Program-made: the position numbers and the translations under genes | Notes under the pieces: model-generated | Databases searched by the model: none | Seen by the model: only the letters and a program-made list of their open reading frames with translations | Told to the model about the DNA's origin: nothing | Assembly: GCA_917880885.1 (NCBI GenBank) | Contig: OU862928.1 | Span: forward strand, 40,908,962 to 40,972,961 | Direction of reading: 5' to 3' | Origin: Limnephilus marmoratus | Taxonomy: Eukaryota; Arthropoda; Insecta; Trichoptera; Limnephilidae | Length of the DNA stretch: 64,000 nt | Part shown: piece after piece, positions 1 through 11,527 of the stretch | Layout of the letters: every line of letters begins with the position of its first letter | Position numbering within the stretch: the first letter of the stretch is position 1

Positions 1-294
1 ATCTTAGTCCCTAAAAAGTTAATAATTTCTTCCCATTAATTAGCTTACATTTTTATGCAATTAGTTATCTAAAATGTGAAGGTGAAGGTGAAAGATGTTT
101 AATTTTAGACAAGACAGTCGAAAAAGGTAAATTTTAAGTTTTGCCCTAAAGTCTTCCGAGTCTGTGGTATCCAGAGATATCGGAATTTTGTTATCTTTGG
201 TGATATCGTAGGAAATAAGGTGACGTGCTCTTATAGAAATTGTTGTTCGATATATTTATTATAGTTGTATATTATTATTATAGAAGGTGCCGTA
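1..294. other. AT-rich DNA, nothing recognised
   Basis: No open frame, repeat end or RNA gene that I can support. The stretch precedes a tRNA-like scrap. Confidence 0.5.
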
Positions 295-350
295 TAATTC
301 CTCTGCCGCGGAGGTCACGAGTTGAACTCGACCACAGGGATATTGGTTCG
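295..350 (+). repeat. tRNA-like scrap (box B only)
   Basis: The stretch GGAGGTCACGAGTTGAACTC resembles a box B (GGTTCGANNCC type) with a change in the core. No acceptor stem or box A is visible, so this is a decayed SINE head and not a tRNA gene. Confidence 0.35.
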
Positions 351-406
351 AATTTTAATTGGCTTCTCTTAGTTAGGTTTAAAAAATCGATTAAATATGC
401 AAAGTA

Positions 407-797
407 GACTTCTTGACTCACAATCCGGAGGTCGCGGGTTCGAACCCGGCAGGCGCAAATAAATTTTATTTGATTAATTTGTGTTATTTCACAATTAATT
501 CATTTAAAATAATATATAGTATATTTGCGACATGTTCCAGAGTGGAAGATACTATTAGTATCGCCCTGGTGTAAGACCACCATTCAGAATTGAAACGTTG
601 CTTGAAAATGGCTTTAGCCGTGTTTGGTGACCAGATCTGAATAGCCAGGTACTTCCCCACCTCCCTCTTCCCCATCTCCTTCCCTTCCCCATTACCTTCA
701 GCCTCACAACATACCCCAATTGGGGATGCCATAGTCTCACTGGCTCCAGACGGGAGCAGTTGAGATTCTTGTGCGGTATTCACTGTAAAAAAAAAAG
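407..797 (+). mobile_element. SINE-A copy, head truncated
   Basis: A tRNA-derived SINE. Box B (GGTTCGAACCC) lies near 437, then an AT-rich segment, a body reading CCAGAGTGGAAGATACT, the conserved palindrome CCCCAATTGGGG, and a tail TGTGCGGTATTCACTG ending in an A-run at about 787-797. Box A is missing compared with the copy at 6297. The antisense strand stays open across the body, as it does in several copies. That frame is a by-product of sequence conservation and not a gene. Confidence 0.85.
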
Positions 798-798
798 A

Positions 799-1369
799 TG
801 GGGTTTCGGTAGCGAAGTGGCCGCACATGTGATGATTAAAAATGACTATATGGTTCTGAGATCTTATACAGAATTGTCTCTCTGACAAACTTAACAACAG
901 TTAATAATATTTAATTAAAATAGCTTTATTACAACACCAAGATAAATCAAAGGTGTATATAATCTTGCACCAAGGTGTTCACAAATCGGTTGGTACTTTC
1001 TAAAAGATTGTAGGTATCGGCGTCGTATTGAAATCGGCAATTTTTATTTCTTTTATATTTAAATTATATGAAAACATAATTTATAAAAACAGTTTATTTT
1101 AAAACAAGTTCTGCTACGTAATTATTATTACGCGTGACAGCTGTTTGGCCCTCTGAAGGCATTATCAAACTGTGGCTATACCACTTACAGACGATATATT
1201 TATATCATTACTAGACACGTGCTTCTTGAAAAAAAAAATGCTTTTATTTTTATTACCTACGCCCTTATTAATTTCCGAGTAAAATGATGGGAAATATTAA
1301 TGGTAATTAATTACCATTTAAAAATTTCCCCAATTACTGCGTTTTTTAAATTTGACCGTCGTTAGTCTA
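799..1369. other. No feature recognised
   Basis: AT-rich sequence with short homopolymer runs. No frame, repeat boundary or RNA motif stands out. Confidence 0.5.
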
Positions 1370-2280
1370 GTCGTTATTTATTTATTTATTTACGCCTATT
1401 TAGGCTTTTACATACATATATATAACAATATTAACAAAATTGTACTAGTAATTAGTGCAGGAAACTACTTTTTAAAACACTTGCACAAAAATAAATACAA
1501 AGTAAAAATATTATTGAGTTTGAACCACAAAGTATGTAAGTAGGTACAAAATATAAAAAGCCAAAATAGTTTTTTTTTCTTTCAGCCGACTACTGTCAAT
1601 GTGTTAGTCAATTTTAATAGCTTTATCAAAATATTCCCCTATTTGATGAAAAAAAACTTCAATAAGGTATGCTTATATATTAAAATTGATGTACTAAATA
1701 TATCAACAACATCGGAGTATTTGTTTCCAAGCTGTTGAATCCGTCGCATAGGAGTGTAATATTGGGTTGTTGACTTAGAATTGCTACAATAATATGGTAG
1801 GTACTGTCTTGTGACTGACCTGCCTGGAGTATGAAAAGAGATTACATATAAAAAATCAGGGGTATCAAACATTGAATTAACGATTTTATACAAGCAGGTT
1901 AAATCGGAAATGATTCTACGATCAGATAATTTTATTAAATTCAATTAACAAAGTAGGTTATCGTAATTTAGGCATTCACTAGAAATGCCCATTTTAAAAT
2001 TCACATATCTTAAAAAATTATTTTGGATTCTTTCAATCGCATGTGAATAAACCTCATAATTTGGGGACCAAACCGTGGAATTGTATTCTAAATGACATGT
2101 ATAATGTTTTTACAGTATTGACATTATTGAAATCACTAGATACCCTTAAAATAAATCCCAACATTTTCAAAGCTTTATTGGTTGTTATTTTTATATGCTT
2201 AATAAAGTTGAGTTTCGGGTCAAACCAAATACCTAAGTCATTAATTTCCGAGACAGATACTAACGACATTGACACGTACC
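1370..2280 (-). pseudogene. Jockey/CR1-like LINE fragment, 3' end of ORF2
   Basis: Two open pieces on the minus strand match the C-terminal part of the LINE protein at 61509-62305. One at 2054-2275 reads SEINDLGIWFDPKLNFIKHI, and one at 1639-1944 reads LSDRRIISDL, then KIVN, and later FHTPGR and DVVDIF. They are separated by frame breaks. The element ends at 1370-1395 in a repeated TTTA on the plus strand, which is (TAAA)n on the coding strand, the same tail type as the 61 kb copy. This is the region after the reverse transcriptase catalytic site. No catalytic domain is left, so it cannot move by itself. The subclass is inferred from motifs only. Confidence 0.8.
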
Positions 2281-2465
2281 TTTCTCAGTTAGCAGAGAAA
2301 TTCCGTGTACATGAGCTCTCATCATCATCTCAGGGTCCTGCGTGGGATAAAAGAAAGATACTATCTGATGTAAATAAAAGAACTCACATTAAACAAAATG
2401 TACTTGTTATTATTGACAAGCAAAAACATAATCTACATAAATACCTTTGTAAACTCAAAAAAATG

Positions 2466-2483
2466 TAGAGAGAGAGAGAGAGA
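2466..2483. repeat. (GA)n microsatellite
   Basis: An uninterrupted GA dinucleotide run just after the LINE fragment. Confidence 0.9.
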
Positions 2484-2523
2484 TAATTCAGTTTTTTTAG
2501 TAGAATCCACTCCAAATGATCAT

Positions 2524-2862
2524 TCATAGCTTGCGATCGTTAATATAGCGCACCTCTTCTAACCTCATCGACAAGGGCTCCAGATAGCTGGAGAAGAGCC
2601 CCAGAGCTGCCGCTTCGCAAGCCCATGACACCGTGAAGCAGCTGAGATTCCAGTCCATCCACAAAGGCCCGCTGATCACAATGCGTCCGATGGCCATCTC
2701 TGAGCATTGACAGGATATAACCCGCAGTTCTATATTGTTGATGTCATTTAAGAAGCGCCTGCAGTCTTCATCAAAGTTATCCTCGTTGATATTGGATTGT
2801 GTGTGGCAGGCACTGGGTGCACGGAGGCCAACGCTTATTGTTTTCCCCTTCATCATCGACAT
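2524..2862 (-). CDS. Unrecognised 112-aa open frame
   Basis: This frame is not an obvious transposon shadow. It is rich in charged and Cys residues in the N-terminal half (NEDNFDEDCRRF) and has a hydrophobic, Trp-containing stretch in the middle. Base composition is more GC-rich than the flanks. I recognise no domain. No splice sites or start context decide whether it is an exon. An overlapping frame at 2777-2965 also stays open. It may be a decayed element or an isolated exon of a host gene. Treat it as hypothetical. Confidence 0.2.
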   Translation of the reverse strand: MSMMKGKTISVGLRAPSACHTQSNINEDNFDEDCRRFLNDINNIELRVISCQCSEMAIGRIVISGPLWMDWNLSCFTVSWACEAAALGLFSSYLEPLSMRLEEVRYINDRKL

Positions 2863-2962
2863 CCTGCGTGTACCGCGACCCGGTACTATTTAACAGTCTT
2901 GTAAAGGCATCACGTCTGTTACACGCATAATATTGCAAATTTACACAATCATTTACGAGTAT

Positions 2963-3478
2963 CAAAACTCCTTATAAATCAAACTTCCGACAAATTCCTT
3001 GATATGCCATGACGTCGCCCTTATAACCGTTTTTTTCTCTTTAAAACAATCGAGCAACGTCCAGGCAATTTGAATTTGTTCTCCGTCGTTCCAACGGCAC
3101 GCCGAAATTAATAATAATCATTCTGAGCAAGAACCGACTGAATAACTACCATGAAAATAATTACGTTACAACATATTGTTAATGGAATAATCGAAAAATA
3201 GTGGATTCTTTATTCGATAAAACCTCATAATTTGACAATTGCTTATGATAAGTTGCAAGCGGTTATCATGACACCATATAATAAATCTCAACAAGATATT
3301 TGACAATATATGGCAATCATTAATTAAGTTATGTGAGTTATTCCTAAATAATGACTCGTGGGCTTATTTTCCAGCATAATTAAGTATTTGAAATTGGCTT
3401 AAACATATCGAAGAGTGGCGAGCGAATTATATTTTTTTAATCATTTATCAAAATCGCTTTCGGATTATTGGATTCTTT
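2963..3478. other. No feature recognised
   Basis: AT-rich sequence without recognisable repeats or frames. Confidence 0.45.
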
Positions 3479-3694
3479 TTAAATTTCCAACTGCTCTAAA
3501 AGATTGAGTTTGCGTAACGGAGTTGGCTTATTATTAGTACTAAGTGAGTGATTTTTATCTAGGAGATGTGTAACAAATTGTGCCTGTATTTTATTATTAT
3601 TTTTTAACGATCGCATGTGTTCTTTGAATCTAGTATTAAAGGACCGGCAGTCCAAGAAGCCACGCAGTATATGGGTAAAAGCATCCGCCGCCAA
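3479..3694 (-). pseudogene. Penelope-like element fragment, GIY-YIG endonuclease part
   Basis: The minus-strand frame contains RSFNTRFKEH, then AQFVTHLLDKNHS, and ends LLEQLEI. This pattern, an R..F..RFKEH block followed by a F..HLL..NHS block, is that of the GIY-YIG nuclease at the C-terminus of Penelope-like retroelements. The upstream YVGQTG-type motif is not readable, because the residues before RSF (LRGFLDC) do not match, so a frameshift or decay is likely there. No reverse transcriptase is next to it. The family is inferred from the motif order. It is consistent with the Penelope-type terminal repeats elsewhere in the window. Confidence 0.7.
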
Positions 3695-3699
3695 TATCT

Positions 3700-4001
3700 A
3701 GACGAACCCCTTGAACCCGGGCACCCCTACTAAGTCATCAGAGGCAGAGGTGTCGATTATTCAATAAATAATTCCCCATGGGTACAGTACGCACATAGAG
3801 AGGTTTTATTGCCGTACACTTATTTTACAGTTTATTCAGTGTTTATCGATATATAGTAATTAATTCGATGGTTTTCCACATAAAATAGTGTCACGTGTCT
3901 TGTCCGTGGATTGTCTGTTAATTGCCTGTTTCGCGCAATAAGACAAATGTGTTAATGATAATGGCTAAGGATACCGCATTCCTCAGCCGGAACGACACTG
4001 C
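3700..4001. other. No feature recognised; flank of hAT insertion
   Basis: Unassigned sequence up to the target-site duplication of the hAT element that starts at 4010. Confidence 0.45.
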
Positions 4002-4009
4002 CTTACTGC
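4002..4009. repeat. Target-site duplication of the hAT copy (left)
   Basis: CTTACTGC, repeated exactly at 5005-5012. Confidence 0.92.
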
Positions 4010-5004
4010 CAGGCCCGGACTGAGACCATTTGGGGCCCTCCGCTAAAACCTGTAAAGGGGCCCCCTAACGTGGGTGGGGCTTCAAAAACGGGGGGCCCGG
4101 GGGCCTCCCCAGATAATTTTTGAAAATTAGGTGCCTGAAAACAATGAAAACGCGTTTCTACGCTATATTGGCATCTATAAAGAAGAAGAAATTCAGATGG
4201 GTTTTAATACGAATATTATGATTTTCGACTTTTGTTGACTTTATTATTTATTGAAATAAGAAATTCACAGTATTTTTAGGATACCACAACACTACTTAAC
4301 ACATGCCGTAGAACTGCCAATAATTATAACGGAGTTCAAAATAAAGGGCAGGATTTTATTCACACCAAAGCATTAATGAATTATGTCAAAGTTATTTGTG
4401 TATTAAAAATAATGACAAACGGATTTTAGGGATTAGAAAAATTATACTAACATTTTTAAAAAATCCTGTGTGTTTTACAGTTTACAATGTTGTATACCAG
4501 AATAGAAGGGGCTTAACTTAACTGAAATGATTCGACATTTTGCTCCCCTAGCCCTAAAGTAACAGTTTCTTTGTAAACAACTCACTTGTTAAAGCTACTT
4601 CATCTATTATTTTATATTTGTCCAAATTATAAAATAAATCCCTCTCAATATTAATAAAAACAGACTGGACATATAAGGTCTTGGCCTAAGGATGACCGAA
4701 ATCGATTTTTGACGACGAGTTGTCTGTTGGACAGTGGACACACGACACACGTCACCGCGCAGACGATGCGGATGACAGTGGATCGTATAAAGCTTTCGTA
4801 TACACGGCGAGATATAAACAGTTGTTGGACATGTTCTACTTTTGGAAAATGTAATTTTTTTTCGAAAATGTAAACAAAACACAAAATAACTACTAACAAG
4901 ACAAAAACTTTTATTTTGTACGTTTTGTGGGGCCCCTTCGGGGCCCCCTCGCGCCGGGGGCCCTCCGCGATCGCGGACCTGCGGACCTGGCCAGTCCGGG
5001 CCTG
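4010..5004 (-). mobile_element. hAT transposon, internal deletion derivative
   Basis: Terminal inverted repeats begin CAGGCCCGGACT at 4010 and end AGTCCGGGCCTG at 5004. The flanks carry an exact 8 bp duplication, CTTACTGC, at 4002-4009 and 5005-5012, the hallmark length for hAT. The element is in reverse orientation relative to the 2.4 kb copy at 36848 and shares both ends with it, including the GC-rich subterminal block. It keeps a remnant of the transposase C-terminus on the minus strand (VKNRFRSSLGQDL), matching the dimerisation region of the longer copy. Most of the transposase is deleted, so it would depend on an enzyme supplied in trans. Confidence 0.92.
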
Positions 5005-5012
5005 CTTACTGC

Positions 5013-5460
5013 CAATAGAGCTCGCGGCAGTTTTATCGGCTGGCAGCTGGTACAAGATCGGAATAATAGGCATTTGGCAGCCACCCATGCAGATATCACA
5101 CAAATAACTATGCAAGTCCAGTACTTCCATTTTATACAAAAGGGTGTTATCCTTTCGACAAAAATGAAAAAAATTGTTAATTGCTCGGCAAACTGATGAC
5201 AGGACTCCAATTTGGAGAGACTTACAGTCCACTGGCAAAGTGTTTCGACAGAATGTAACATAAAAGTATTTGTAACAAGGTGTGTGCACCCTCTTATACA
5301 CATTTTATTTATGGTTTCGGTGTGTGCTTGCCCATTGACATTTGGCCATTGGTAATATTGCAAGCCCTGCCATATTTTGAAATGTTTCAGTTGTTGATAC
5401 GGGGCAAATTCAAATCAGCAAATTTTAAAAGAGAGTTTGTGATTCTTTGGGTAGCAGCCG
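5013..5460. other. No feature recognised
   Basis: Moderately AT-rich sequence. Open frames here overlap the hAT end and are not supported as genes. Confidence 0.4.
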
Positions 5461-5775
5461 AGAGCTCAGAGCGGTACTCTCGACCGCAACACGATGGATC
5501 CTTTTTGAAGATAGCTACGATCGTGATTGTGAATTTTGGACATCATACTCGCCATCTTGATTTAATATGCGATATCGATAGAGATGCAGGATCTCATACT
5601 TCCCTGGATGTCTCATCACATGTCCAAGATATTGAAGTTTTCGGAATTTTATAGTTTTAATAACTTCTTTTTCTTTATTCATCCGAACCATAACATCGTA
5701 ACCCTGTCCATCCAGCTTATTTTAAGTATCTTCTGTAGATCCACATCTCGAATGCCTCAAGTCGCCTAATTAGTT
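5461..5775 (-). pseudogene. RTE-type LINE fragment, ORF2 C-terminus
   Basis: Read on the minus strand, the sequence gives RRLEAFEMWIYRRYLK, then in another frame VMVRMNKEKEVIKTIK and RKLQYLGHVMRHPGKYEIL. The order RRLEAFEMW, then I..RKL.YLGH..R, is typical of the region after the reverse transcriptase domain in RTE-like LINEs. At least one frameshift separates the blocks, and no catalytic core is present. The normal GRR..SWL motif downstream is not readable. It is a dead 5'-truncated copy. Confidence 0.75.
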
Positions 5776-6296
5776 CTTCAGTTAAGATGAAGTCATAGTA
5801 AATAATGCAAAATCATATGTTTTTGTTTTGAAAATTTGATCGCTTAGAAGTATTGTAGATGCTTCAATTAAATACTGCGTGTAGAACATACCTTGGCCCT
5901 TAAAAATATCGGTCATTTTTTTAATAAGTTTTTTAATAAGCCTATAAAAAAATAAAGTATGAGATCTAAAAAACACACTTTCAAGTCCAAACTCTCCTAT
6001 TTATAAACCCCTTTTCGGATATGGTTTTATTGTGTAATGTGGCAAATTCAGTTTATTTTATAATAATCGCAAAAAAAGTTGATATTTACACCCAATCTTC
6101 CCAAAATAAAATAAAATATGCATTTTCGCGTTGATATTTTACAATACGGCTGCTAGTCGACGAATTCGGTTATTCAAAGTGACCCCTATGGCGTCCACCG
6201 AAGAACTACTGTCCACGGCACAGTAGTGAACTAGTGGATCGCCTTAATGCACCCATTCCATAAAATAATATCGAAAACATGTAGCATCTGACCATT
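5776..6296. other. No feature recognised
   Basis: AT-rich up to about 6120, then a mixed-composition block next to the SINE. No element ends found. Confidence 0.45.
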
Positions 6297-6718
6297 CGCG
6301 CCTCCGTAGTCCAGTGGCTAAGACTCTTGACTCACATTCCGGAGGTCGCGGGTTCGAACCCGGCATGCGCAAATAAATTTTATTTGATTAATTTGTGTTA
6401 TTTCACAATTAATTCATTTAAAATAATATATAGTATATTTGCGGCATGTTCCAGAGTGGAAGATACTATTAGTATCGCCCTGGTGTAAGACCACCATTCA
6501 GAATTGAAACGTTGCTTGAAAATGGCTTTAGCCGTGTTTAGTGACCAGATCTGAATAGCCAGGTACTTCCCAACCTTCCTCTTCCCCACCTCCTTCCCCT
6601 CCCCACTACCTTCAGCCTCACAACATACCCCAATTGGGGATGCCATAGTCTCACTGGCTCCAGACGGGAGCAGTTGAGATTCTTGTGCGGTATTCACTGT
6701 AAAAAAAAAAAAAAAAAA
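6297..6718 (+). mobile_element. SINE-A, most complete copy
   Basis: The best reference copy of this SINE. The tRNA-derived head has a box A-like stretch TAGTCCAGTGGCTAAGAC at about 6309 and box B GGTTCGAACCC near 6351. These internal boxes would drive RNA polymerase III. The body follows with AT-rich and CT-rich segments, the palindrome CCCCAATTGGGG and the tail TGTGCGGTATTCACTG followed by an A-run. Antisense remains open for 99 codons, which is an accident shared by several copies. No target-site duplication is obvious. Confidence 0.9.
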
Positions 6719-7591
6719 TTCGCATTCGTAATTTTTTTCATGCGGTTAAAGATTGCACGAGTTTCCTCAATGCGGCATTTGATTTCAACTATATAATAAT
6801 AAGTATAAGAATATAAGAATCCAGCAACATAAGAAGGTGAAAACCGAATGAAAATCCACTGTGTAGTTTAAAAGATCTAAGCGCACAGACAGCGGGAACG
6901 ACTTCAATTTATACAATGTAAAGAAGTGTTACGTTTTCGTCAATCGAGTGACTACTGTAAACACGTAGAAACTCTCAGGAATGTGTTCCGCAATGCAGAA
7001 TATTTACTCACAGAAGCTGTGAGCGCTCGGCCGTATCGTATATAAATTATGAGGAAAACAAGAAACAATTATCTACAGTTCTATAGTATTTAGTACCACT
7101 ATATCACACTCTGCCCGTGATTGAATTCACTTCAATGTACACAGATTTTATTAACACTGTGTCGTTTTTACTACACCTATGTATGCATTGCCTATATTTT
7201 AAATCATGGGTCCCCAAACTTTTTTGCAAACTGGAAACAAAGTAGAAGATACTATCAATTTCGTACTGATCCCCTAGCCCGGGGCTCGGCAAACTTTCAA
7301 ATGAGAAGAGCCAATTTGTCAAAGAAACAGGATAAGAAATACATCAGAGAGACAAAATTATAACGGAGCGGAGTGGGGTGAGGGGATTGTAATCGTTCTG
7401 TGGTAAATGTGGTGGAACGATAATTACGATTTGCTTTGTTTTATGGTTACATCAAATAACTGACGGTTACATCAAGGCTAAACGCAAAAAACATGTTGAC
7501 GTATATTGTAGCGCCAGTTCGTAGAGGAGTGGAGCTGGCGACACGGTATCGCTCCTAAGTAGATAAGTACAAACATCACCCCTAACTATTA
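6719..7591. other. Mostly unassigned; possible hAT-like ends
   Basis: A Helitron-A scrap (GAAAACCGAATGAAAATCCA) lies near 6838. At about 7204 and 7275 there are GGGTCCCCAAACTTTTTT and GGGGCTCGGCAAACTTTC, which look like termini of hAT-type elements. No partner ends were found, so they are not called separately. Confidence 0.3.
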
Positions 7592-7695
7592 CACATCTGC
7601 CCTGATGATGAACACTGTAACGCTGTCCGAAACGCTGGCTAAAGAAGGAGGTAGCGTAACACAGCATAATATCCCAACTAATAACAGAAATAGTA
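7592..7695 (+). mobile_element. Penelope-type terminal repeat fragment
   Basis: Contains CCTGATGATG, then a stem of which the TGTCC half is clear, then GAAACG and TGGCTAAAGAAGGAGGTAGC. The same block recurs at about 28000, 40100, 40225 and 43385. The CTGATGA...GAAAC arrangement is characteristic of repeats associated with Penelope-like elements. The assignment is inferred. Confidence 0.5.
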
Positions 7696-9233
7696 ATCAT
7701 CAATATTTTATTATAAAAGAAAGCCCAAAAAAATGTGCGACCCGCAAAAACTCAAAAATGTAACCCGCGTATTCGATTCCTCGGCTGGCTTAAATCCTTT
7801 ATCACGATACAAGCAACATTTTCCGCTTACTGTGATGGTATTAAGATATTTTCAGGTTATTCGTAAACCGGGAATGTTTGTCTTTCTTTAAAAAAGTAAA
7901 AATGTATCCGTAAAAATCAATAGTTTGCCTTATAGATTATGTTATATCGCTTTTTTACATTTTTATATCAATCACAGTTTGGGAATTGGGTTTCTGTTCA
8001 AAGCAACAAGATAATATATTATAATATGACGTATTATGTACCGTGCATTGTAAAGTGCACACATTGCTAGTGTTGCAAAATAACATCTCACGCCATACAC
8101 TCACATTATACAGGTAAAAACACGTGAATAGTTCCTTAGCTGGAGACTTTTCAACATATTAATTGATCGTGGAACACCTGCGCAGTTTCAATATTTCAAT
8201 TATGATTATATCAACACGACAGTCTATATTTATAAGTATTCACATTCTTAAAAGGAGTACACAAGCCAATAATGCGCACATTCTTAGTGTGCCTTATACC
8301 TTTTATCACCCGAATATAGGTAGTATACCTAAAAATCGCCTGGCACACAGCCGATATTAGCGCTATAGTGTTTTTTGTTGATTTTGCTAATAATTTTATA
8401 AGAAAGATACAAAATTTGTCAAAGGAATGAGTTACGCCTTTACGCCATTTTACATTCAATTGATAGGTACATGATATTATAAGTATACAGTGGTACCAGG
8501 AGATTATCAATAATAACTAAATAAGAATGAACATTTAACAAAGTATGTATGATAAAAGCAAGTATTTAGGAATAGGATCATAGACATCCAAATGGATAGA
8601 CAAGCAGTTACAGATGAGGGGTAAAACCAAACAATGGAGAGCGAAGAGGGGAAAGATGACTGTCATTCGTTGAACAATCAATCTGACAGTATATAGGCAT
8701 CTCGCAATACAATATCACCATTTAGTTCTTAAAAGCAAAATCTGCTTTGAATGAATAGACCTTTTTACATGGGAGCGCGAATTGCTTGCCACGTTCAAAA
8801 CATATTTGCTAAGGCCAAATGCTCGCCCCAAAAAGACTCGCGCCAATACACATATCAATATTTTGTTTCCGTGTTTAGTTAAAACACTTTTACAAATGTT
8901 TCATAATTTACTTACCCCTGTAACCAGCGACGAGCACATTGGAGTACCGCCCACATTCGCTATGTGTACATTGATACGTAGATATATTGTATAGCACAAG
9001 CTGCCGTTATTTCGTTAAATGTATGGATGTCAGCTTCTCGCTGTTCACGGCAAGAATGATGACGTCACACATTTAGATTCAAGCGAGGCTATATCCCCTC
9101 CCCATGGAGCGAGCCGGTTCCAAGGAGGAGCTACAGCCGGCGCCATGTGGAGGGGGAAATAATACGTTTTTATCACTTAGGGCAGGTCCAGATATATTCA
9201 TATGTCCGTGAATAGGATACTATTACGTGTTAC
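7696..9233. other. Unassigned 1.5 kb
   Basis: No coding frame with recognisable residues on either strand and no repeat shared with the rest of the window. A GC-richer block at about 9060-9160 (GAGCGAGCCGG, GCCGGCGCC) stands out from the AT-rich flanks but has no identity I can give. Confidence 0.4.
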
Positions 9234-9880
9234 CAGTGGCGTAGCTAGCATGGGTGGCACCCGGGGCGGAAAACGTGGTGTCACCCCCCCCCCCCCCCCA
9301 TTTGGTAGGCGAATTACCTTAGCTTATGAAACTACCCCAGTGTAAGCAGCTAATCGTTTGATGTAAATACTGTCGGCAGTTGACTTGGTAATCGGTGTAA
9401 ATAGCGCTTCGTCAACAAATTCAAAACGCATATTTCGAATTCTTAAAAAACGTTTGCTGAAATTCTCCAAATTACTTATTATTCCTTTAATATTTTTTTC
9501 ATGTACACAAAACAATATAATACAGAAAAAAGCATACAGATCAGTTATCAATCGATTCTGGTGTAATTGTATTCAAGTTTTGCGTCTATTATAAAAGTGA
9601 ACTATCAAATCCACTTATCTTTTTTTTGTAAATGATCACTCGAGGAATATTTCGGGGAAATCCCCGACCGAGCAATACTTCGAGCTAGGAACGACATTAA
9701 AAAATAAAAGCATTTTTTCGGGAATCCCTGACCAACCGAGCTAAATGACACTCAGTGTTCACGTGTAAGATATTTTTGCGGCAATTTCGCACTTTCGTAA
9801 TTTTTTATTCCACGTTCGAGTGTCACCCCACCCCCCTCGGGTGGCACCCAGGGCGACCAAGGGCGGTCCCCCCCCCAATA
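9234..9880. mobile_element. Degraded inverted-repeat DNA element, possibly hAT
   Basis: The left side reads CAGTGGCGTAGCTAGCATGG followed by GGGTGGCACCCGGGGCG and a C-run. The right side carries TGTCACCCC and GGGTGGCACCCAGGGCG. The CAGTGGCGTAGC start is common for hAT elements. The right end lacks the matching GCTACGCCACTG, so the copy is truncated, and no duplication was found. Confidence 0.4.
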
Positions 9881-10396
9881 ATAAAAATGTTATAATAACA
9901 GAGAACATAATATTTAAATAGGATTATTTAGAATAAAAAAGATGTAAACAATGGGGGCTTGTCAGAAAAGTTGTCATATATATTAAATTTTATTTGTCAT
10001 TATTATATTTATACGAACGCATGTAAGAAAAAAAAATTATAGTAGTTTACGCTTATATTTTTTATAAAGTAGTTAACAAATTTATTTTAATTTTACTTGA
10101 GGCGAACGATAGGAAAAACTTTAATTAATTCTTAGTGTATTTTTGGTATTCATAATGTGAACCGATCCGTAGTAAAGGTTAAGCGAAAATAGTGATTTTA
10201 TAAAGGTTTAACGGTGTTATTGTTTTATTTTTTTTAAATAACACTCGACTAAATCAGTGAATAAAATATTTGAATAAGGCCACGTCAAGATTCAGAATAA
10301 TATAACAGGATGAATGAGGTGGTAACCCGATAGTTAATCCGCCGACAATTAGCCCCCATTATAATTTTTTGTGCATTTTTATTAATTTCAACAACT
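9881..10396. other. No feature recognised
   Basis: AT-rich, without repeat ends or coding signs. Confidence 0.45.
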
Positions 10397-10545
10397 ATGA
10401 CAACAATAACGCCAACCAAAACGACAACAACAACGAAAACGACAACTACAACGACAACTACGACAACTACAACGACAACGACAACGACAATGACAACGAC
10501 AAATTTTAACGACTACGAAGGCAACAACAACAACAACAAAATACT
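10397..10545. repeat. Imperfect ACA/ACG trinucleotide repeat
   Basis: A degenerate triplet array (ACAACG, ACAACT). It keeps one frame open as poly-Thr, which is a composition effect and not a gene. Confidence 0.85.
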
Positions 10546-10734
10546 AACGATCGATGCGACGATGCAATTGCAACCTCATTCAACCTCAAATACAATCGTA
10601 TTTTAATGAAAACGGGCACTTACATAATATATGGAATGAAAACAATAATGTTGTGATCAAAAAGGTTTTTTTCTTATTTATTTCATAATTATTTGATATC
10701 TACTTACTTTTATATTATGTAAGAAAGAATCGCT

Positions 10735-11455
10735 TTAAGAGGGCATTACCAGAGAAAGCCGGAAATACGTCATTTTCAAAAAAGTTTTTAGACGTATTCA
10801 CTCTTTTCCACAAAAAATTATAAATGGATTTCGAAAGATTGTTCTTTTATCTAGTGAAGTTATGTAATAAATTTTTAGAATTACTTTGAATTTTTAGTAT
10901 AATAAGGTTATTCCATAAGTCGTTGGCAGATTTGTTAAATTTTCAAAAAAGTTTTTGTATTATACCACACCCATTTCAAATAATGTAATCATGCAGTAAA
11001 ATAAATCAATACATTATCTAGCAGAGTTATGTATTAGAATTTTAATTTTAGTTTCAATAAAATCATTAAAAAATATGTACGTACATGTGTTTCTTGACGA
11101 AAATTGGTCCATTTGTGTATTTATTTGCGCACTTACAAACTAACATATTTCAGATTTTTTTAACATTCTTATTAAATTTAGACATTATTGAAAAATGATA
11201 AATACTTATAATCAAAAAATAACTACAAAAAGTACACTGTTTTAATAGTTTTATCATCACGCCTTTCAGCATTTTTGGATGAAGGTATAAATTAAAGCTA
11301 ATTTGGATTGAAATAAATTCGATATTGAGTTATAATTTAAAAAAGCTGGTACGGAGAATAATTAATCTTTCTCATTGTAACCGCCCTGCACGATCGGAAG
11401 AACAACTTTCGACGAAATGTGGATTTTCGTCCGCTGGCTGGTTAAACGCTCTTAA
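10735..11455 (+). mobile_element. TTAA-flanked nonautonomous DNA transposon, copy 1
   Basis: A 721 bp element that recurs in reverse orientation at 23264-23985. Both copies start and end exactly at TTAA. The 18 bp ends are imperfect inverted repeats, TTAAGAGGGCATTACCAG and the complement of CTGGTTAAACGCTCTTAA, with 14 of 18 matching. A TTAA duplication is the signature of piggyBac-type transposases, so this is probably a piggyBac-type MITE. TTAA could instead be part of the inverted repeat. There is no transposase frame. Confidence 0.75.
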
Positions 11456-11527
11456 TATGTAATTGCTCATAAATCTTTGTTTTTTCATTAAATTATTTAT
11501 ATTCATATATATTTTTTAAAACCTTAA

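Noticed and set aside
6398..6697. Antisense frame found in many SINE-A copies
   Set aside because: It recurs only because the SINE is conserved; it breaks at different points in each copy and ends in an A-run on the other strand.
10397..10606. Poly-threonine frame
   Set aside because: Read from a triplet microsatellite.
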